Both the position numbers and the translations under genes were made by a program. Below the pieces are notes generated by a model. It saw only the letters and a program-made list of their open reading frames with translations, was not told the DNA's origin and ran no database searches. Below, in pieces: positions 7,718 to 16,457 of a stretch of 64,000 nucleotides of DNA. This DNA is from JAFAGO01 sp031987605 (lineage in GTDB: Bacteria; Bacteroidota; Bacteroidia; Flavobacteriales; Weeksellaceae), in NCBI GenBank assembly GCA_031987605.1, contig DALZZF010000007.1, forward strand, positions 103,791 to 167,790, given 5' to 3'. Positions within the stretch are counted from its first letter, which is position 1. The number at the start of each line of letters is the position of its first letter.

Positions 7718-8458
7718 TTAGTTATTGTTGTTTCTTCTAGGTCTTCTGTCTCCTCTTTCGCTTCTTTCACTTCTTTCTCTTCCGCCTGAAGGTCCTTTTT
7801 TCTGTTGTCCTACGAGTGGGGAAAGTTCTCTTTTACCATACACTTCTCCTTTCATGATCCAAACTTTTACGCCTAGTCTTCCGTAAGTAGTGTGTGCTTC
7901 AGCCCAGTGATAATCGATATCTGCACGGAAGGTTGACAATGGAATTCTTCCTTCTTTGAAGGATTCGCTTCTTGCCATTTCCGCTCCGTTCAAACGTCCG
8001 GAAATCTGTACTTTGATTCCTTCTGCTCCCATTCTCATGGTAGAAGCCATTGCCATTTTCACAGCTCTTCTGTAGGAGATACGGTTTTCGATTTGTTTAG
8101 CGATGCTATCTGCAACTAATACTGCATCAAGCTCTGGTCTTTTGATTTCGAAGATATTGATCTGAACGTCTTTGTCCGTCAATTTTTTTAATTCTTCTTT
8201 CAGTTTATCCACTTCCTGACCTCCTTTACCGATGATTAATCCCGGTCTTGCGGTGGTAATGGTTACTGTAACTAATTTCAGGGTTCTTTCAATATAAATT
8301 TTTGAAATTCCTCCTTTAGATAATCTTGCTTCAAGGTATCTTCTGATTTTGTAATCTTCAGCGATTCTGTCACCGTAGTTTTTACCACCAAACCAGTTTG
8401 AATCCCATCCTCTGATGATACCTAATCTGTTACCAATTGGATTTGTCTTCTGTCCCAT
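7718..8458 (-). CDS. rpsC: 30S ribosomal protein S3
   Basis: A 246-residue S3. It starts MGQKTNPIGNRLGIIRGWDS, and has a type II KH domain with the GKGG loop at residues 77-80 and the C-terminal domain with RISYRRAVKMAMASTMRMGA. S3 lines the mRNA entry channel and has helicase activity with S4 and S5. The C-terminus carries a low-complexity Arg/Ser/Asn tail (about 220-246, RERSERSERGDRRPRR then four Asn), which is longer and more repetitive than in E. coli. It follows rplV by 8 bases. Confidence 0.97.
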   Translation of the reverse strand: MGQKTNPIGNRLGIIRGWDSNWFGGKNYGDRIAEDYKIRRYLEARLSKGGISKIYIERTLKLVTVTITTARPGLIIGKGGQEVDKLKEELKKLTDKDVQINIFEIKRPELDAVLVADSIAKQIENRISYRRAVKMAMASTMRMGAEGIKVQISGRLNGAEMARSESFKEGRIPLSTFRADIDYHWAEAHTTYGRLGVKVWIMKGEVYGKRELSPLVGQQKKGPSGGRERSERSERGDRRPRRNNNN

Positions 8459-8466
8459 ACCTTGAA

Positions 8467-8865
8467 TTAATTTTCTTTTTTATCTAAGATTAGTGTAACG
8501 TGGTTCGATCTTTTTCTGATTCTGTATCCTCTTCCTTGCGGAGCTGGACGCAGTCTCTTCAATTGTCTTGCACTGTCTACGAAGATTTCTTTTACGATAA
8601 GATTTGCTTCTTCGATATCTGCTCCTTCATTCTTAGTCTGCCAGTTTGCGATAGCAGAAAGAAGTAATTTTTCCAATTTATTGGAAGCTTCTTTTTTAGA
8701 ATATTTAAGGATATAAAGAGCTTTATCTACTTTCTCTCCTCTGATGATATCGGCAACGAGTCTCATTTTTCTTGGAGAAGAAGGGCAATCGTTCAATTTA
8801 GCTTGTACAACGTCGTTGTTTGCTACTTTTCTTGCTAATGCGCTATCTTTTTTTCTTGATCCCAT
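8467..8865 (-). CDS. rplV: 50S ribosomal protein L22
   Basis: A 132-residue L22. The core is SSPRKMRLVADIIRGEKVDK (about 29-48), then ALYILKYSKKEASNKLEKLL and the C-terminal hairpin RLRPAPQGRGYRIRKRSNHV, whose loop reaches into the exit tunnel and is the macrolide-relevant part. An N-terminal extension of about 20 residues precedes the usual start. It follows rpsS by 2 bases. Confidence 0.97.
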   Translation of the reverse strand: MGSRKKDSALARKVANNDVVQAKLNDCPSSPRKMRLVADIIRGEKVDKALYILKYSKKEASNKLEKLLLSAIANWQTKNEGADIEEANLIVKEIFVDSARQLKRLRPAPQGRGYRIRKRSNHVTLILDKKEN

Positions 8866-8867
8866 GA

Positions 8868-9146
8868 TTATCTGCTTCCTTTATTTTTGTTACCACCATG
8901 ACCTCTGAAAGATCTTGTTGGAGAAAATTCGCCTAACTTGTGACCTACCATGTTTTCTGTTACATATACAGGAACGAAAGTTTTTCCGTTGTGTACTGCG
9001 ATGGTTTGTCCTACGAAGTCCGGAGAGATCATTGATGCTCTGGACCAAGTTTTGATTACTGTCTTTTTACCAGACTCGATATTTGCCTGAACCTTCTTAT
9101 CTAAATGATGAGCGATGAAAGGTCCTTTTTTAAGTGATCTTGCCAT
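8868..9146 (-). CDS. rpsS: 30S ribosomal protein S19
   Basis: A 92-residue S19: MARSLKKGPFIAHHLDKKVQ, then TWSRASMISPDFVGQTIAVH, NGKTFVPVYVTENMVGHKLG and EFSPTRSFRGH. Length and motifs are standard. It binds the 30S head next to S13. It follows rplB by 2 bases. Confidence 0.98.
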   Translation of the reverse strand: MARSLKKGPFIAHHLDKKVQANIESGKKTVIKTWSRASMISPDFVGQTIAVHNGKTFVPVYVTENMVGHKLGEFSPTRSFRGHGGNKNKGSR

Positions 9147-9148
9147 AA

Positions 9149-9970
9149 TTATTTTCTTTTAGATACGATGTAACGGTTAGACACTTTGTTTTTCTTTCTG
9201 GTTTTGTAACCTTTAGCCGGTTTACCGTTTCTTGATCTTGGGTGACCTCCTGAAGAACGTCCTTCACCACCACCCATTGGGTGATCTACAGGGTTCATTA
9301 CTACTGCTCTGGTTCTTGGTCTTCTTCCCAGCCATCTGCTTCTACCTGCTTTTCCGGATACGGTAAGCTGGTGATCGGAGTTGGATACGGAACCAATCAT
9401 GGCGAAGCATTCAGTAAGGATCATTCTGGATTCTCCTGAAGGCAATTTGATGATGGCATATTTTCCGTCTCTGGAAGTTAACTGAGCAGATGAACCTGCA
9501 CTTCTTGCCAAAGTTGCTCCCTGTCCTGGTTTCAACTCGATGCAAGAGATTACAGTACCCAATGGAATATTTCTCAATTTCATTGCGTTCCCTACGTTTG
9601 GTTCAACGTTTTCTCCTGAAACCACTTTTTGTCCTACTTTGATACCGTTCGGAGCGATGATGTATCTCTTTTCTCCGTCTGCATACTCAAGAAGAGCGAT
9701 GAAAGCAGTTCTGTTTGGATCGTATTCTACAGTTTTCACTTCAGCTTCAACATTGTGTTTGTTTCTTTTGAAGTCGATAATTCTGTATTTCTTTTTGTGT
9801 CCACCTCCGGTGTAACGCATGGTCATTTTACCAGTTTGGTTACGTCCACCTGACTTACTAATACCAACGGTTAGAGATTTCTCTGGTTTGTTGGTAGTAA
9901 TTTCCTCAAAATTGTTTACAATTCTGAATCTCTGTCCCGGGGTGATAGGTTTTAATTTTCTAACAGACAT
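9149..9970 (-). CDS. rplB: 50S ribosomal protein L2
   Basis: A 273-residue L2. It has the OB-fold and SH3-like domains and the C-terminal catalytic-centre loop with NPVDHPMGGGEGRSSGGHPR (about 226-245), including the conserved His in DHPMGGGEG. It also contains SAQLTSRDGKYAIIKLPSGE. L2 is needed for subunit association and peptidyl transfer. It is 35 bases downstream of rplW. Confidence 0.98.
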   Translation of the reverse strand: MSVRKLKPITPGQRFRIVNNFEEITTNKPEKSLTVGISKSGGRNQTGKMTMRYTGGGHKKKYRIIDFKRNKHNVEAEVKTVEYDPNRTAFIALLEYADGEKRYIIAPNGIKVGQKVVSGENVEPNVGNAMKLRNIPLGTVISCIELKPGQGATLARSAGSSAQLTSRDGKYAIIKLPSGESRMILTECFAMIGSVSNSDHQLTVSGKAGRSRWLGRRPRTRAVVMNPVDHPMGGGEGRSSGGHPRSRNGKPAKGYKTRKKNKVSNRYIVSKRK

Positions 9971-10005
9971 TACTATTGTTTATAATATAATTTAATAATT
10001 CTTAA

Positions 10006-10296
10006 TTAGTTCACCGAAAAAATATCGATTACTTCTCCTTCAGCAAGGGTAACAACTGCTTTTTTCAGTTTGTTGGTTTTCCCAACCTGAAGTCCTTTCT
10101 TAGTATATTTCGCAGAAACTTTAGGCGCATAAATCATGGTTCTAACATCTGCTACTTTCACTCCGTAAGCTTCTTCTATCGCATTTTTGATCTGGATTTT
10201 ATTCGCTTTGGTATCTACCAAGAAAGAATAAGCCCCTCTAAGATCAGTAAGATAGTTTGCTTTTTCTGAAATTACTGGTTTGATTACTATTGACAT
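10006..10296 (-). CDS. rplW: 50S ribosomal protein L23
   Basis: A 96-residue L23: MSIVIKPVISEKANYLTDLR, then GAYSFLVDTKANKIQIKNAI and EEAYGVKVADVRTMIYAPKV. It lies at the tunnel exit and is the docking site for trigger factor and SRP. It follows rplD by 3 bases. Confidence 0.97.
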   Translation of the reverse strand: MSIVIKPVISEKANYLTDLRGAYSFLVDTKANKIQIKNAIEEAYGVKVADVRTMIYAPKVSAKYTKKGLQVGKTNKLKKAVVTLAEGEVIDIFSVN

Positions 10297-10299
10297 GAT

Positions 10300-10929
10300 T
10301 TATTTCTTTAGGTTTTCCTGAAATTTCTCTACTGCACCTTCAAGGAAAATAATTTCACCACCATTGATTAAATCATACGAAGAGATTTCGTTGTATTTTA
10401 ACACTTTGGTTTTTGGTAAATTTCTTGAAGACAGATATACATTTTTGTTGGCTTCCGGAAGGATGAACAAAGATTTTTTTCCTGTAAGCTCAAGAGCATT
10501 AATCAGGTTGATAAAATCTTTGGTTTTAGGAGCGGCGAAGCTCAAATCTTCCAAAACTTTGATGGATCCATCTTTTGCTTTCTGAGAAAGGACAGATTTT
10601 TTAGCCAATCTTTTTACTGCTTTATTCAGTTTGAATCTGTAGTCTCTTGGTTTTGGACCAAAAATTCTACCTCCACCTCTGAATACAGGAGATTTAATAT
10701 CCCCGTAACGAGCGGAACCGGATCCTTTCTGTTTTTTCAGTTTTTTAGTAGAAGCGGTAATTTCGCTTCTTTCTTTTGCTTTATGAGTTCCCTGACGCTG
10801 AGCAGCAAGGTACTGTTTTACTTCAAGGTAAACCGCGTGCTGATTTGGCTCAATTCCGAAAATCGCATCATCAAGACTTACTGTTCTTCCGGTTTCCTTT
10901 CCTTGTGTATTGAATACTGTTAGTTCCAT
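10300..10929 (-). CDS. rplD: 50S ribosomal protein L4
   Basis: A 209-residue L4. It starts MELTVFNTQGKETGRTVSLD and has the long tunnel loop with KKQKGSGSARYGDIKSPVFR and GGGRIFGPKPRDYRFKLNKA, then a C-terminal Rossmann-like part with LPEANKNVYLSSRNLPKTKV. L4 lines the constriction of the exit tunnel. In E. coli it also represses the S10 operon; the leader upstream of rplC here has a candidate hairpin but no tested link to L4. It overlaps rplC by 10 bases. Confidence 0.97.
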   Translation of the reverse strand: MELTVFNTQGKETGRTVSLDDAIFGIEPNQHAVYLEVKQYLAAQRQGTHKAKERSEITASTKKLKKQKGSGSARYGDIKSPVFRGGGRIFGPKPRDYRFKLNKAVKRLAKKSVLSQKAKDGSIKVLEDLSFAAPKTKDFINLINALELTGKKSLFILPEANKNVYLSSRNLPKTKVLKYNEISSYDLINGGEIIFLEGAVEKFQENLKK

Positions 10930-11546
10930 TTTCTGATAATTACATAAGAATTTTTAGCTCCCGGAACAGCGCCTTTTACTACTAAAAGATTTTGTTCTTG
11001 ATCCACTTTCAACACCTGAAGATTCTGAACGGTAACTTGCTTACCACCCATTCTTCCAGCCATTCTCATCCCTTTGAATACTCTTGAAGGGTCGGAACCT
11101 GCACCGATAGAACCTGGAGCTCTTAATCTGTTGTGCTGTCCGTGAGACGCTTGCATTACACCTCCAAAACCGTGTCTTTTCACAACACCTTGGAAGCCTT
11201 TACCTTTAGAAGTTCCTGTAACGTCCACATATTCACCTTCTGCGAATAGGTTTACTTTTACTTCATCACCTACGCTCAAAGTATTCACGAATTCATGATA
11301 GAATTCTACCAACTTTGCTTTTGGTGCAGAACCAGCCTTTTTAAAATGGCCAGCTAACGCTTTACCAACGTTCTTTTCACTCTTGTCATCGAAACCAAGC
11401 TGAGCAGATTTGTACCCATCTTTTTCTACGGTTCTGACCTGTAAAACCGAGCAAGGCCCCGCCTGAATAACGGTACACGGAATATTTTTTCCGTTTTCGT
11501 CAAACAGGGAAGTCATCCCGATTTTTTTTCCAATAATACCTGACAT
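10920..11546 (-). CDS. rplC: 50S ribosomal protein L3, first gene of this transcription unit
   Basis: A 208-residue L3. It starts MSGIIGKKIGMTSLFDENGK and has GTSKGKGFQGVVKRHGFGGV (about 131-150) and GSIGAGSDPSRVFKGMRMAG, including the Gln that is methylated in some species. L3 reaches the peptidyl transferase centre. rpsJ, which precedes rplC in most bacteria, is absent here and lies 16 kb away at 27542-27847, so rplC heads the operon. A promoter is visible at 11653-11683 with a leader of about 100 nt. Confidence 0.97.
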   Translation of the reverse strand: MSGIIGKKIGMTSLFDENGKNIPCTVIQAGPCSVLQVRTVEKDGYKSAQLGFDDKSEKNVGKALAGHFKKAGSAPKAKLVEFYHEFVNTLSVGDEVKVNLFAEGEYVDVTGTSKGKGFQGVVKRHGFGGVMQASHGQHNRLRAPGSIGAGSDPSRVFKGMRMAGRMGGKQVTVQNLQVLKVDQEQNLLVVKGAVPGAKNSYVIIRKWN

Positions 11547-11585
11547 TGTTATATATTACTATAAATTTATCGTTTGATTTTCTGC

Positions 11586-11644
11586 ATTTTAGGAGGCCGG
11601 AAGCAATTTCTACGTCTGAAATAGGCATACTTCGCCCGTAAAAT
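11586..11644 (-). promoter_or_regulatory. Candidate hairpin in the S10-operon mRNA leader
   Basis: On the transcript, ATTTTA (complement of 11639-11644) can pair with TAAAAT (complement of 11586-11591). Inside this, GGCGAAG (near 11630-11636) can pair with CTTCCGGCC (near 11595-11603) with two bulged bases. The outer stem would begin within about 5 nt of the expected mRNA start. Leader hairpins of ribosomal operons are often autoregulatory; that role here is inference. Confidence 0.4.
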
Positions 11645-11652
11645 GAGTGTGC

Positions 11653-11683
11653 AAATGTATGGATAAAATTTTATTCAGCAAAG
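11653..11683 (-). promoter_or_regulatory. Promoter of the rplC (S10-spc) operon
   Basis: On the complement, TTTG (11680-11683) is followed after exactly 19 bases by TACATTTG (11653-11660), then CACAC. This fits the Bacteroidota primary sigma consensus TTTG-N17-23-TAnnTTTG. Transcription would start near 11646-11649, giving a leader of about 100 nt before rplC. Confidence 0.85.
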
Positions 11684-11875
11684 AAAACCCTGAAAATATT
11701 TTGAAAATTAATTGGTTAGGAGAAAACAGGAACAATCTGTACGGTTTTCGTCACAGAATTTTTAATACCCCATAATAGCTCTTCACCGATATTCTGAAAA
11801 CGGTTATTTAAAACGGTTCAAAATAAAAGTTTCGTTAAACTTCGGAAATTCAATTTTTCTTCCGCTAAAGTTTTC

Positions 11876-11883
11876 TATTTTTG
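11876..11883 (+). promoter_or_regulatory. -7 box (TATTTTTG) directly before lipoprotein ATG
   Basis: TATTTTTG matches TAnnTTTG, and the ATG of the next gene begins only 4 bases after it. No clear TTTG -33 box is present at the right spacing. If this box is used, the mRNA would be leaderless or nearly so. Confidence 0.5.
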
Positions 11884-11886
11884 AAT

Positions 11887-12870
11887 ATGAAAACGCGATG
11901 GCTTTCCTTATTATGTATTATTTTGTTTTTTGCCTCGTGCAAAAAGCACAAACCGCATCCGTACACTTTCTATTACTGGAAAACCACTTTAAAATTAGAT
12001 AAAACCGAATCTTCCGCACTACAGGAATCAAAAGTTCCGGAACTGTACACCCGCTTTTTTGATGTGGATAAAACAGATGGGAAATTTCAGCCGGTTGGGA
12101 TTATCTCAAAAGATTCCACTTTTTCTACCGAAAAAAAAATTGTTCCGGTCGTTTTTATCACCAACCGGACATTTCTCTATATTAAACCTGATGAGATTAC
12201 TTTTTTAGCGAAAAGCATTCATGATTTAATTCTCAGAAAATCTCTGGAACTTCAATTGAATACGACCGATGAAATCCAGATCGACTGCGACTGGACTGCG
12301 GGAACTAAAAGCGATTATTTCAAATTCCTGCAGGAACTCGGGAAAATTTCCAATAAAAAAATAACCTCAACACTTCGTTTGCATCAGGTAAAAAATAAAG
12401 ACGAAATGGGAATTCCACCGGTGGAAAAGGTATATCTGATGTGCTATTCCACTTCTTCCCCATTGGAAAATTCTGATAAAAATTCGATTCTCGATCTTCC
12501 TTTATTAAAAACATATCTGCGCAGGCTGGATGATTACCCGATTAAAAAGATTTCTGTTGCGCTGCCCGTTTATTCGTGGGCAATTGTGACCAATCATGTA
12601 GGAAAACACCAACTGATTAACGGTATTTCGGTAAACGATCTGAAAAATCCGGATTTCCGCCGAATCAGCGATACCAAAGCAGAAGTGAAGAAAGACGGTT
12701 TCTATTTCGGACATTTTCTGAACAAAGGATTTACCATAAAAGTTGAACAAATTGAGGATGAACAACTGGATGAAGCGGTTCATTTTATTAACAGAAAAAT
12801 TTCAGGATACGATATTGTTTATTATCAGTTAGATCGTAAATTTGTTGAAAACCACACCTTTATTCGATGA
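11887..12870 (+). CDS. Lipoprotein of unknown function, possibly TIM-barrel-like
   Basis: A 327-residue protein with an SPII signal: MKTRWLSLLCIILFFASC, lipobox FASC with Cys18, followed by a basic/His stretch KKHKPHP. A TTG two codons upstream is possible, but the ATG is preferred because it gives a normal signal peptide. The middle has alternating strand-like segments with acidic ends (EIQIDCDWTAGTKSDYFKFL near 140-160, then VYLMCYST and ISVALPVYSWAIV). These resemble the strand-to-active-site layout of glycoside-hydrolase-like TIM barrels such as DUF3142; this is a weak inference. It is translationally coupled (ATGA overlap) to the following large exported protein, so the two probably act together in the envelope. 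Confidence 0.8.
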   Translation: MKTRWLSLLCIILFFASCKKHKPHPYTFYYWKTTLKLDKTESSALQESKVPELYTRFFDVDKTDGKFQPVGIISKDSTFSTEKKIVPVVFITNRTFLYIKPDEITFLAKSIHDLILRKSLELQLNTTDEIQIDCDWTAGTKSDYFKFLQELGKISNKKITSTLRLHQVKNKDEMGIPPVEKVYLMCYSTSSPLENSDKNSILDLPLLKTYLRRLDDYPIKKISVALPVYSWAIVTNHVGKHQLINGISVNDLKNPDFRRISDTKAEVKKDGFYFGHFLNKGFTIKVEQIEDEQLDEAVHFINRKISGYDIVYYQLDRKFVENHTFIR

Positions 12871-15548
12871 AAAAAATTGCAGCATCCCTTTTCCTTACCC
12901 TATTTTCGTATTCTCAAACTGATGCGTGCTCGTGGTACGATCCGGATTATGAGTATTTCAATCTTTTTACCCAAAGCATTATCCGCGACAAAGCCTACAC
13001 TCCGTTTTTACTTACCTATTCGGATCGCTTTTATAATGACCACAAATCGGTAATTCCGGACGACAACATCAAATCCTGGCAAAAATATTTTGCAAACCAG
13101 CTTTCCTATAAAGAAGCCGATCATCTGGTAAAACATATTCCGTTGAATGATCTGCAAAATCTTAAAACCGGAAAAACAGTTTCAGATGCGCTTCTGGTAA
13201 AATTAGGATCCGGATTTTATTCCAAATATAAAGAAGGAATCGACTATTTAATTGAAGCCAAATATCTGGAACCTTATGCTGCGATACAGGATTCTAATAA
13301 TTACAATTATTTTTATGATGACCATCACATCCAGAAAACTGCGGCAGATCTCAATTATAATAAAACCGTACAATCCCTGATTTCGCTTTATAATGCAGCA
13401 AAAAATCCGGAAATCAAACTGCGTTACGGCTATCAGTTGGTGCGCTTCAATCATTATAACCACAAATTTCAGGAAGCAATTGATGCTTTTAAACAATACA
13501 TTCAGCCACTGAATCTCAAAACTGCGCCCTATTACCTTGCGCTCGATCAATATGCCGGTGCATTGCGCGGTTTGCAAAATTATGACGAAGCCAACTGGAA
13601 TTTTTTTCAGGTATTTAAAAACAGCAGCGCCAGAAAAGAAAGTGCCTATATCTCCATGAAACTTTCCGACAGTGCTTCTTTTGCAAATATGCTGAAGCGT
13701 GCGCAAACCAATGATGATAAAAACATGGCGTATTTTCTGCTCGGATATCAGGATTTCAACAATCCGCTTCCGATGATGCAGAAGATGTACGATATTGATC
13801 CGAATTCCGAAATGCTGAAAGTTCTTGCTGCAAGAGCCATTAATGAACTGGAACGAAACTTTCTGCCCACTTATTATTTTAAAAACGCTGATGAAAATGC
13901 TAAAAAAAGTGCAGCAGACAAGATAATCGACAATGGCGTTTCCGAGCAGAAATCATTCTGGAATAAAGTGGTCTCCTTTTTTAAAAATCTGTTCGGCATC
14001 AGTTCCGCAGACGGAGAAGGAAGCAATGATCTATCGGACAAAGAATCGCTAAATAATCCGGACAGAATTCCGTTTTTCAACAAAGCCGAATACGAAGATT
14101 ATTACAACGAACAAAAACCTAATGAAAATTACCTGAAAGATCTGTTAGATTTTACGGAAAAAGTGAAAGGCAAAAGCGATGATGAATTCTGGAAAATTGC
14201 GGATGCTTACCTGAAATTCATGCAAAAAGATTACGCAGAAAGCAGTTTGATTTTAAGTAAAATAGAAACCAAAAATCCGGAATATCTTACCCAGATTTCC
14301 CGGATGAAAATGCTGAACGATATTGTTTCCCAACCCAAAATTACTCCACAATTTGAGGAACACCTGATGAAGGAATATAAAAACTTTTTCGTACAGGATG
14401 AACCGGCTAAAAAAGACAGCATTACCGATGATGAAGGCTGGAGTTTTGAAGTTCCTTCCACAAGCGATTTTCTGCGTGATGTATTGGCAAACCGATATTT
14501 TCTGCAAGGAGAAGATGCCAAATCTTTTTTGATGAGCAATGCGCTTTCGGATTTCCGTTACAGCCCAAATCTGGAACTGGCAAAAAAATTAGAAGCCTTC
14601 TATAAAAAACCAAATAAAAGTAGTTTTGAGAAAAGCATTATTTCAAAAAACATGGATAATGTGGGAAATATTGATGCTTATTTCCAAGTCATTTACGGAG
14701 ATTTTGCTATGCGAAATGCCGATTTTGAAATCGCAAAAACGCATTACGAAAAAGGCACTGCATTTTCCGGAATCCCGATTCCCGACGAAACATGGAATTA
14801 CGGAACCGGCGAAACCACAAAATTCCCGGATAAAAGTATTGTTTATAATGGTTTCAAAAATATTTCCGGAATGGTTTTCGGGCATAATGTTTGGGAAAGT
14901 TTCCAAAGCCCGGAATCCCAATCAATGAAAGCCGAAAAGTTTGTAAATGAGTTTCCTTTCATCAAACCTAAAATGACTAAACTGGAAATTGCAGAAGCCC
15001 TGATTCAGTTGAAAAAAATCGGGAACGGAAAGGATGAAAAATCAGCAAAAGCCAACCAACTCATCGGAAATTTATTGTACAACACTTCAATGCTGGGTTA
15101 TTTCCGTCAAGTTTTTGTGATGGATTTTGACAATGCGAGCGGACCAAAATTTTATTTGGGACAAAAACCGAATCCAAACCGGTATTACTACAAAAATTAC
15201 GCTTGGAATGTGTATGTGAAACCCGATCATTTTAATTTCGTAATCCAATATTATCAGAAAGCATTGCAATCCGCAACCAACCGCGAACAAAAGGCAAGAA
15301 TCCTTTTTCAAATGGCAAGTGCAGAACAGGGGAAATATTATCAGTGGGAAAGTTCCCAACCCGAAATTTCTTATTCGGATAAAGACTGGGACGCGAAAAC
15401 AGACTCGCGTGAAAAGAATGAAATCTTGATTAAAAACCAAAAATTCCGGACCTATTTCACGGCACTAAAACAACAATATTCCGATACGGAAACCGCTAAA
15501 GAATTGCGCGGAAATTGTTCGTATTTTGATTATTTTATGCGAAAATAA
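12867..15548 (+). CDS. Large exported protein of unknown function
   Basis: An 893-residue protein with an N-terminal signal peptide (MKKIAASLFLTLFSYSQ, cleavage around residue 17-20). The body is rich in Tyr, Lys and Asn. Stretches such as YNAAKNPEIKLRYGYQLVRF and DYAESSLILSKIETKNPEYL look like TPR-type helical repeats, with a Lys-rich central linker near 350-400 containing one hydrophobic patch (KVVSFFKNLFGIS). Near the C-terminus FVIQYYQKALQSATNREQKA and RILFQMASAEQGKYYQWESS also look TPR-like. The start overlaps the stop of the lipoprotein gene by 4 bases. No catalytic motif is evident and I do not recognise the family. Confidence 0.8.
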   Translation: MKKIAASLFLTLFSYSQTDACSWYDPDYEYFNLFTQSIIRDKAYTPFLLTYSDRFYNDHKSVIPDDNIKSWQKYFANQLSYKEADHLVKHIPLNDLQNLKTGKTVSDALLVKLGSGFYSKYKEGIDYLIEAKYLEPYAAIQDSNNYNYFYDDHHIQKTAADLNYNKTVQSLISLYNAAKNPEIKLRYGYQLVRFNHYNHKFQEAIDAFKQYIQPLNLKTAPYYLALDQYAGALRGLQNYDEANWNFFQVFKNSSARKESAYISMKLSDSASFANMLKRAQTNDDKNMAYFLLGYQDFNNPLPMMQKMYDIDPNSEMLKVLAARAINELERNFLPTYYFKNADENAKKSAADKIIDNGVSEQKSFWNKVVSFFKNLFGISSADGEGSNDLSDKESLNNPDRIPFFNKAEYEDYYNEQKPNENYLKDLLDFTEKVKGKSDDEFWKIADAYLKFMQKDYAESSLILSKIETKNPEYLTQISRMKMLNDIVSQPKITPQFEEHLMKEYKNFFVQDEPAKKDSITDDEGWSFEVPSTSDFLRDVLANRYFLQGEDAKSFLMSNALSDFRYSPNLELAKKLEAFYKKPNKSSFEKSIISKNMDNVGNIDAYFQVIYGDFAMRNADFEIAKTHYEKGTAFSGIPIPDETWNYGTGETTKFPDKSIVYNGFKNISGMVFGHNVWESFQSPESQSMKAEKFVNEFPFIKPKMTKLEIAEALIQLKKIGNGKDEKSAKANQLIGNLLYNTSMLGYFRQVFVMDFDNASGPKFYLGQKPNPNRYYYKNYAWNVYVKPDHFNFVIQYYQKALQSATNREQKARILFQMASAEQGKYYQWESSQPEISYSDKDWDAKTDSREKNEILIKNQKFRTYFTALKQQYSDTETAKELRGNCSYFDYFMRK

Positions 15549-15564
15549 TATGGTTATTTATATT

Positions 15565-15587
15565 CCGTGAGTTTTATTTACTCACGG
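15565..15587. terminator. Terminator between convergent genes
   Basis: CCGTGAGT and ACTCACGG form a perfect 8-bp stem with a 7-nt loop, followed on the plus strand by TTATTTT. It lies 17 bases after the 893-aa gene and before the convergent GLPGLI gene. A second small hairpin (GCCCT-ttc-AGGGC, 15600-15612) follows, with TATTTTTTT after it on the plus strand. Confidence 0.7.
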
Positions 15588-15613
15588 TTATTTTATGTCG
15601 CCCTTTCAGGGCT

Positions 15614-16447
15614 CTATTTTTTTGGATAGTGAATAATTTTATCAAGTTCGATAGGATTGTTTTTTTTGCGGATTCTTTCCTGTGTCATTTCGGTTAAATC
15701 CTTAAACTGATCTTTGCTTTTTACTTCTACCCCCATTATAAAAAACTTATTCTCCGGATTTTCATTGTTACTGAAAGATTCTTTAAATTCACGCAAAGGA
15801 TTTTCATAGTTCTGAAGTTGCATTTTCACAATTTTGTCCTGACTTATTTTTACCGGTTTCATCCCCGCAAAATTTTCTAAAAATCCAGTGGTATCAAATG
15901 TTTTCTCCAACTTATAGCTTTTGTTCATGGTGAATTTATAGTTCGCTTTATCATCCTGAATTTCAAAAATAAGTCCCGGTAAACCACGAAATTTGTAAGG
16001 ACCTTCATTCAGATTGATGTCTTTGGAAAACCAAGCTGTCCAATTTCTTCCACCCCATTTTGCCGTTGCTTTCTGTAGGGTATAGTTCCCGGAAGTTTTG
16101 GTTTCGTCGGACAATTTCCATGGAATTACATCTTCCGATTCCACAACAAAAAGATTATCGAGCAAAATGTATTGCTGATTGACAGCTGAATTGCGTTTAT
16201 GCGTAATTACAGGAACATCATCGTCCCACATCATGCTCATTTGTCCACGGATTTTATTGAGAGAATCCATCTGCACAACCTGATAATTATAGAATTTCGC
16301 ATCATTTGAGTTTATATCCAAAGCCATATTGACTTTGGTGTAATCGGTTGCCGAAGAATCCTGTTTGTACTGAAGATCATAGATAAAGCGATGGGTCTGC
16401 GCAAACAGCACAGCACTGATGAATACAAGGAAAAATGAGATTTTCAT
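15614..16447 (-). CDS. GLPGLI family exported protein
   Basis: A 277-residue protein with a signal peptide (MKISFFLVFISAVLFAQ) and the family's name-giving motif in GPYKFRGLPGLIFEIQDDKA (about 150-169). GLPGLI proteins (TIGR01200) are Bacteroidota-specific exported proteins of unknown function. The neighbourhood WGGRNWTAWFSKDI, just before the motif, is also typical. It is the second of a tandem pair, 10 bases after its paralogue, and ends against a convergent gene with hairpins between. Confidence 0.9.
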   Translation of the reverse strand: MKISFFLVFISAVLFAQTHRFIYDLQYKQDSSATDYTKVNMALDINSNDAKFYNYQVVQMDSLNKIRGQMSMMWDDDVPVITHKRNSAVNQQYILLDNLFVVESEDVIPWKLSDETKTSGNYTLQKATAKWGGRNWTAWFSKDINLNEGPYKFRGLPGLIFEIQDDKANYKFTMNKSYKLEKTFDTTGFLENFAGMKPVKISQDKIVKMQLQNYENPLREFKESFSNNENPENKFFIMGVEVKSKDQFKDLTEMTQERIRKKNNPIELDKIIHYPKK

Positions 16448-16457
16448 AGGTGTATAT

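Larger units (their letters stand above)
11547..11886. other. Divergent intergenic region, rplC versus lipoprotein gene
   Basis: No ORF is supported in these 340 bases. They hold the S10-operon promoter (11653-11683, minus), a candidate 5'-terminal leader hairpin (11586-11644), and the -7 box of the plus-strand lipoprotein gene (11876-11883). Two direct AACGGTT copies occur near 11800-11820. The stretch 11690-11795 shows nothing I can interpret. Confidence 0.7.

Noticed and set aside
13248..13706. 152-codon minus-strand ORF
   Set aside because: Lies wholly within the 893-aa exported protein gene; composition is that of a reverse-frame shadow.
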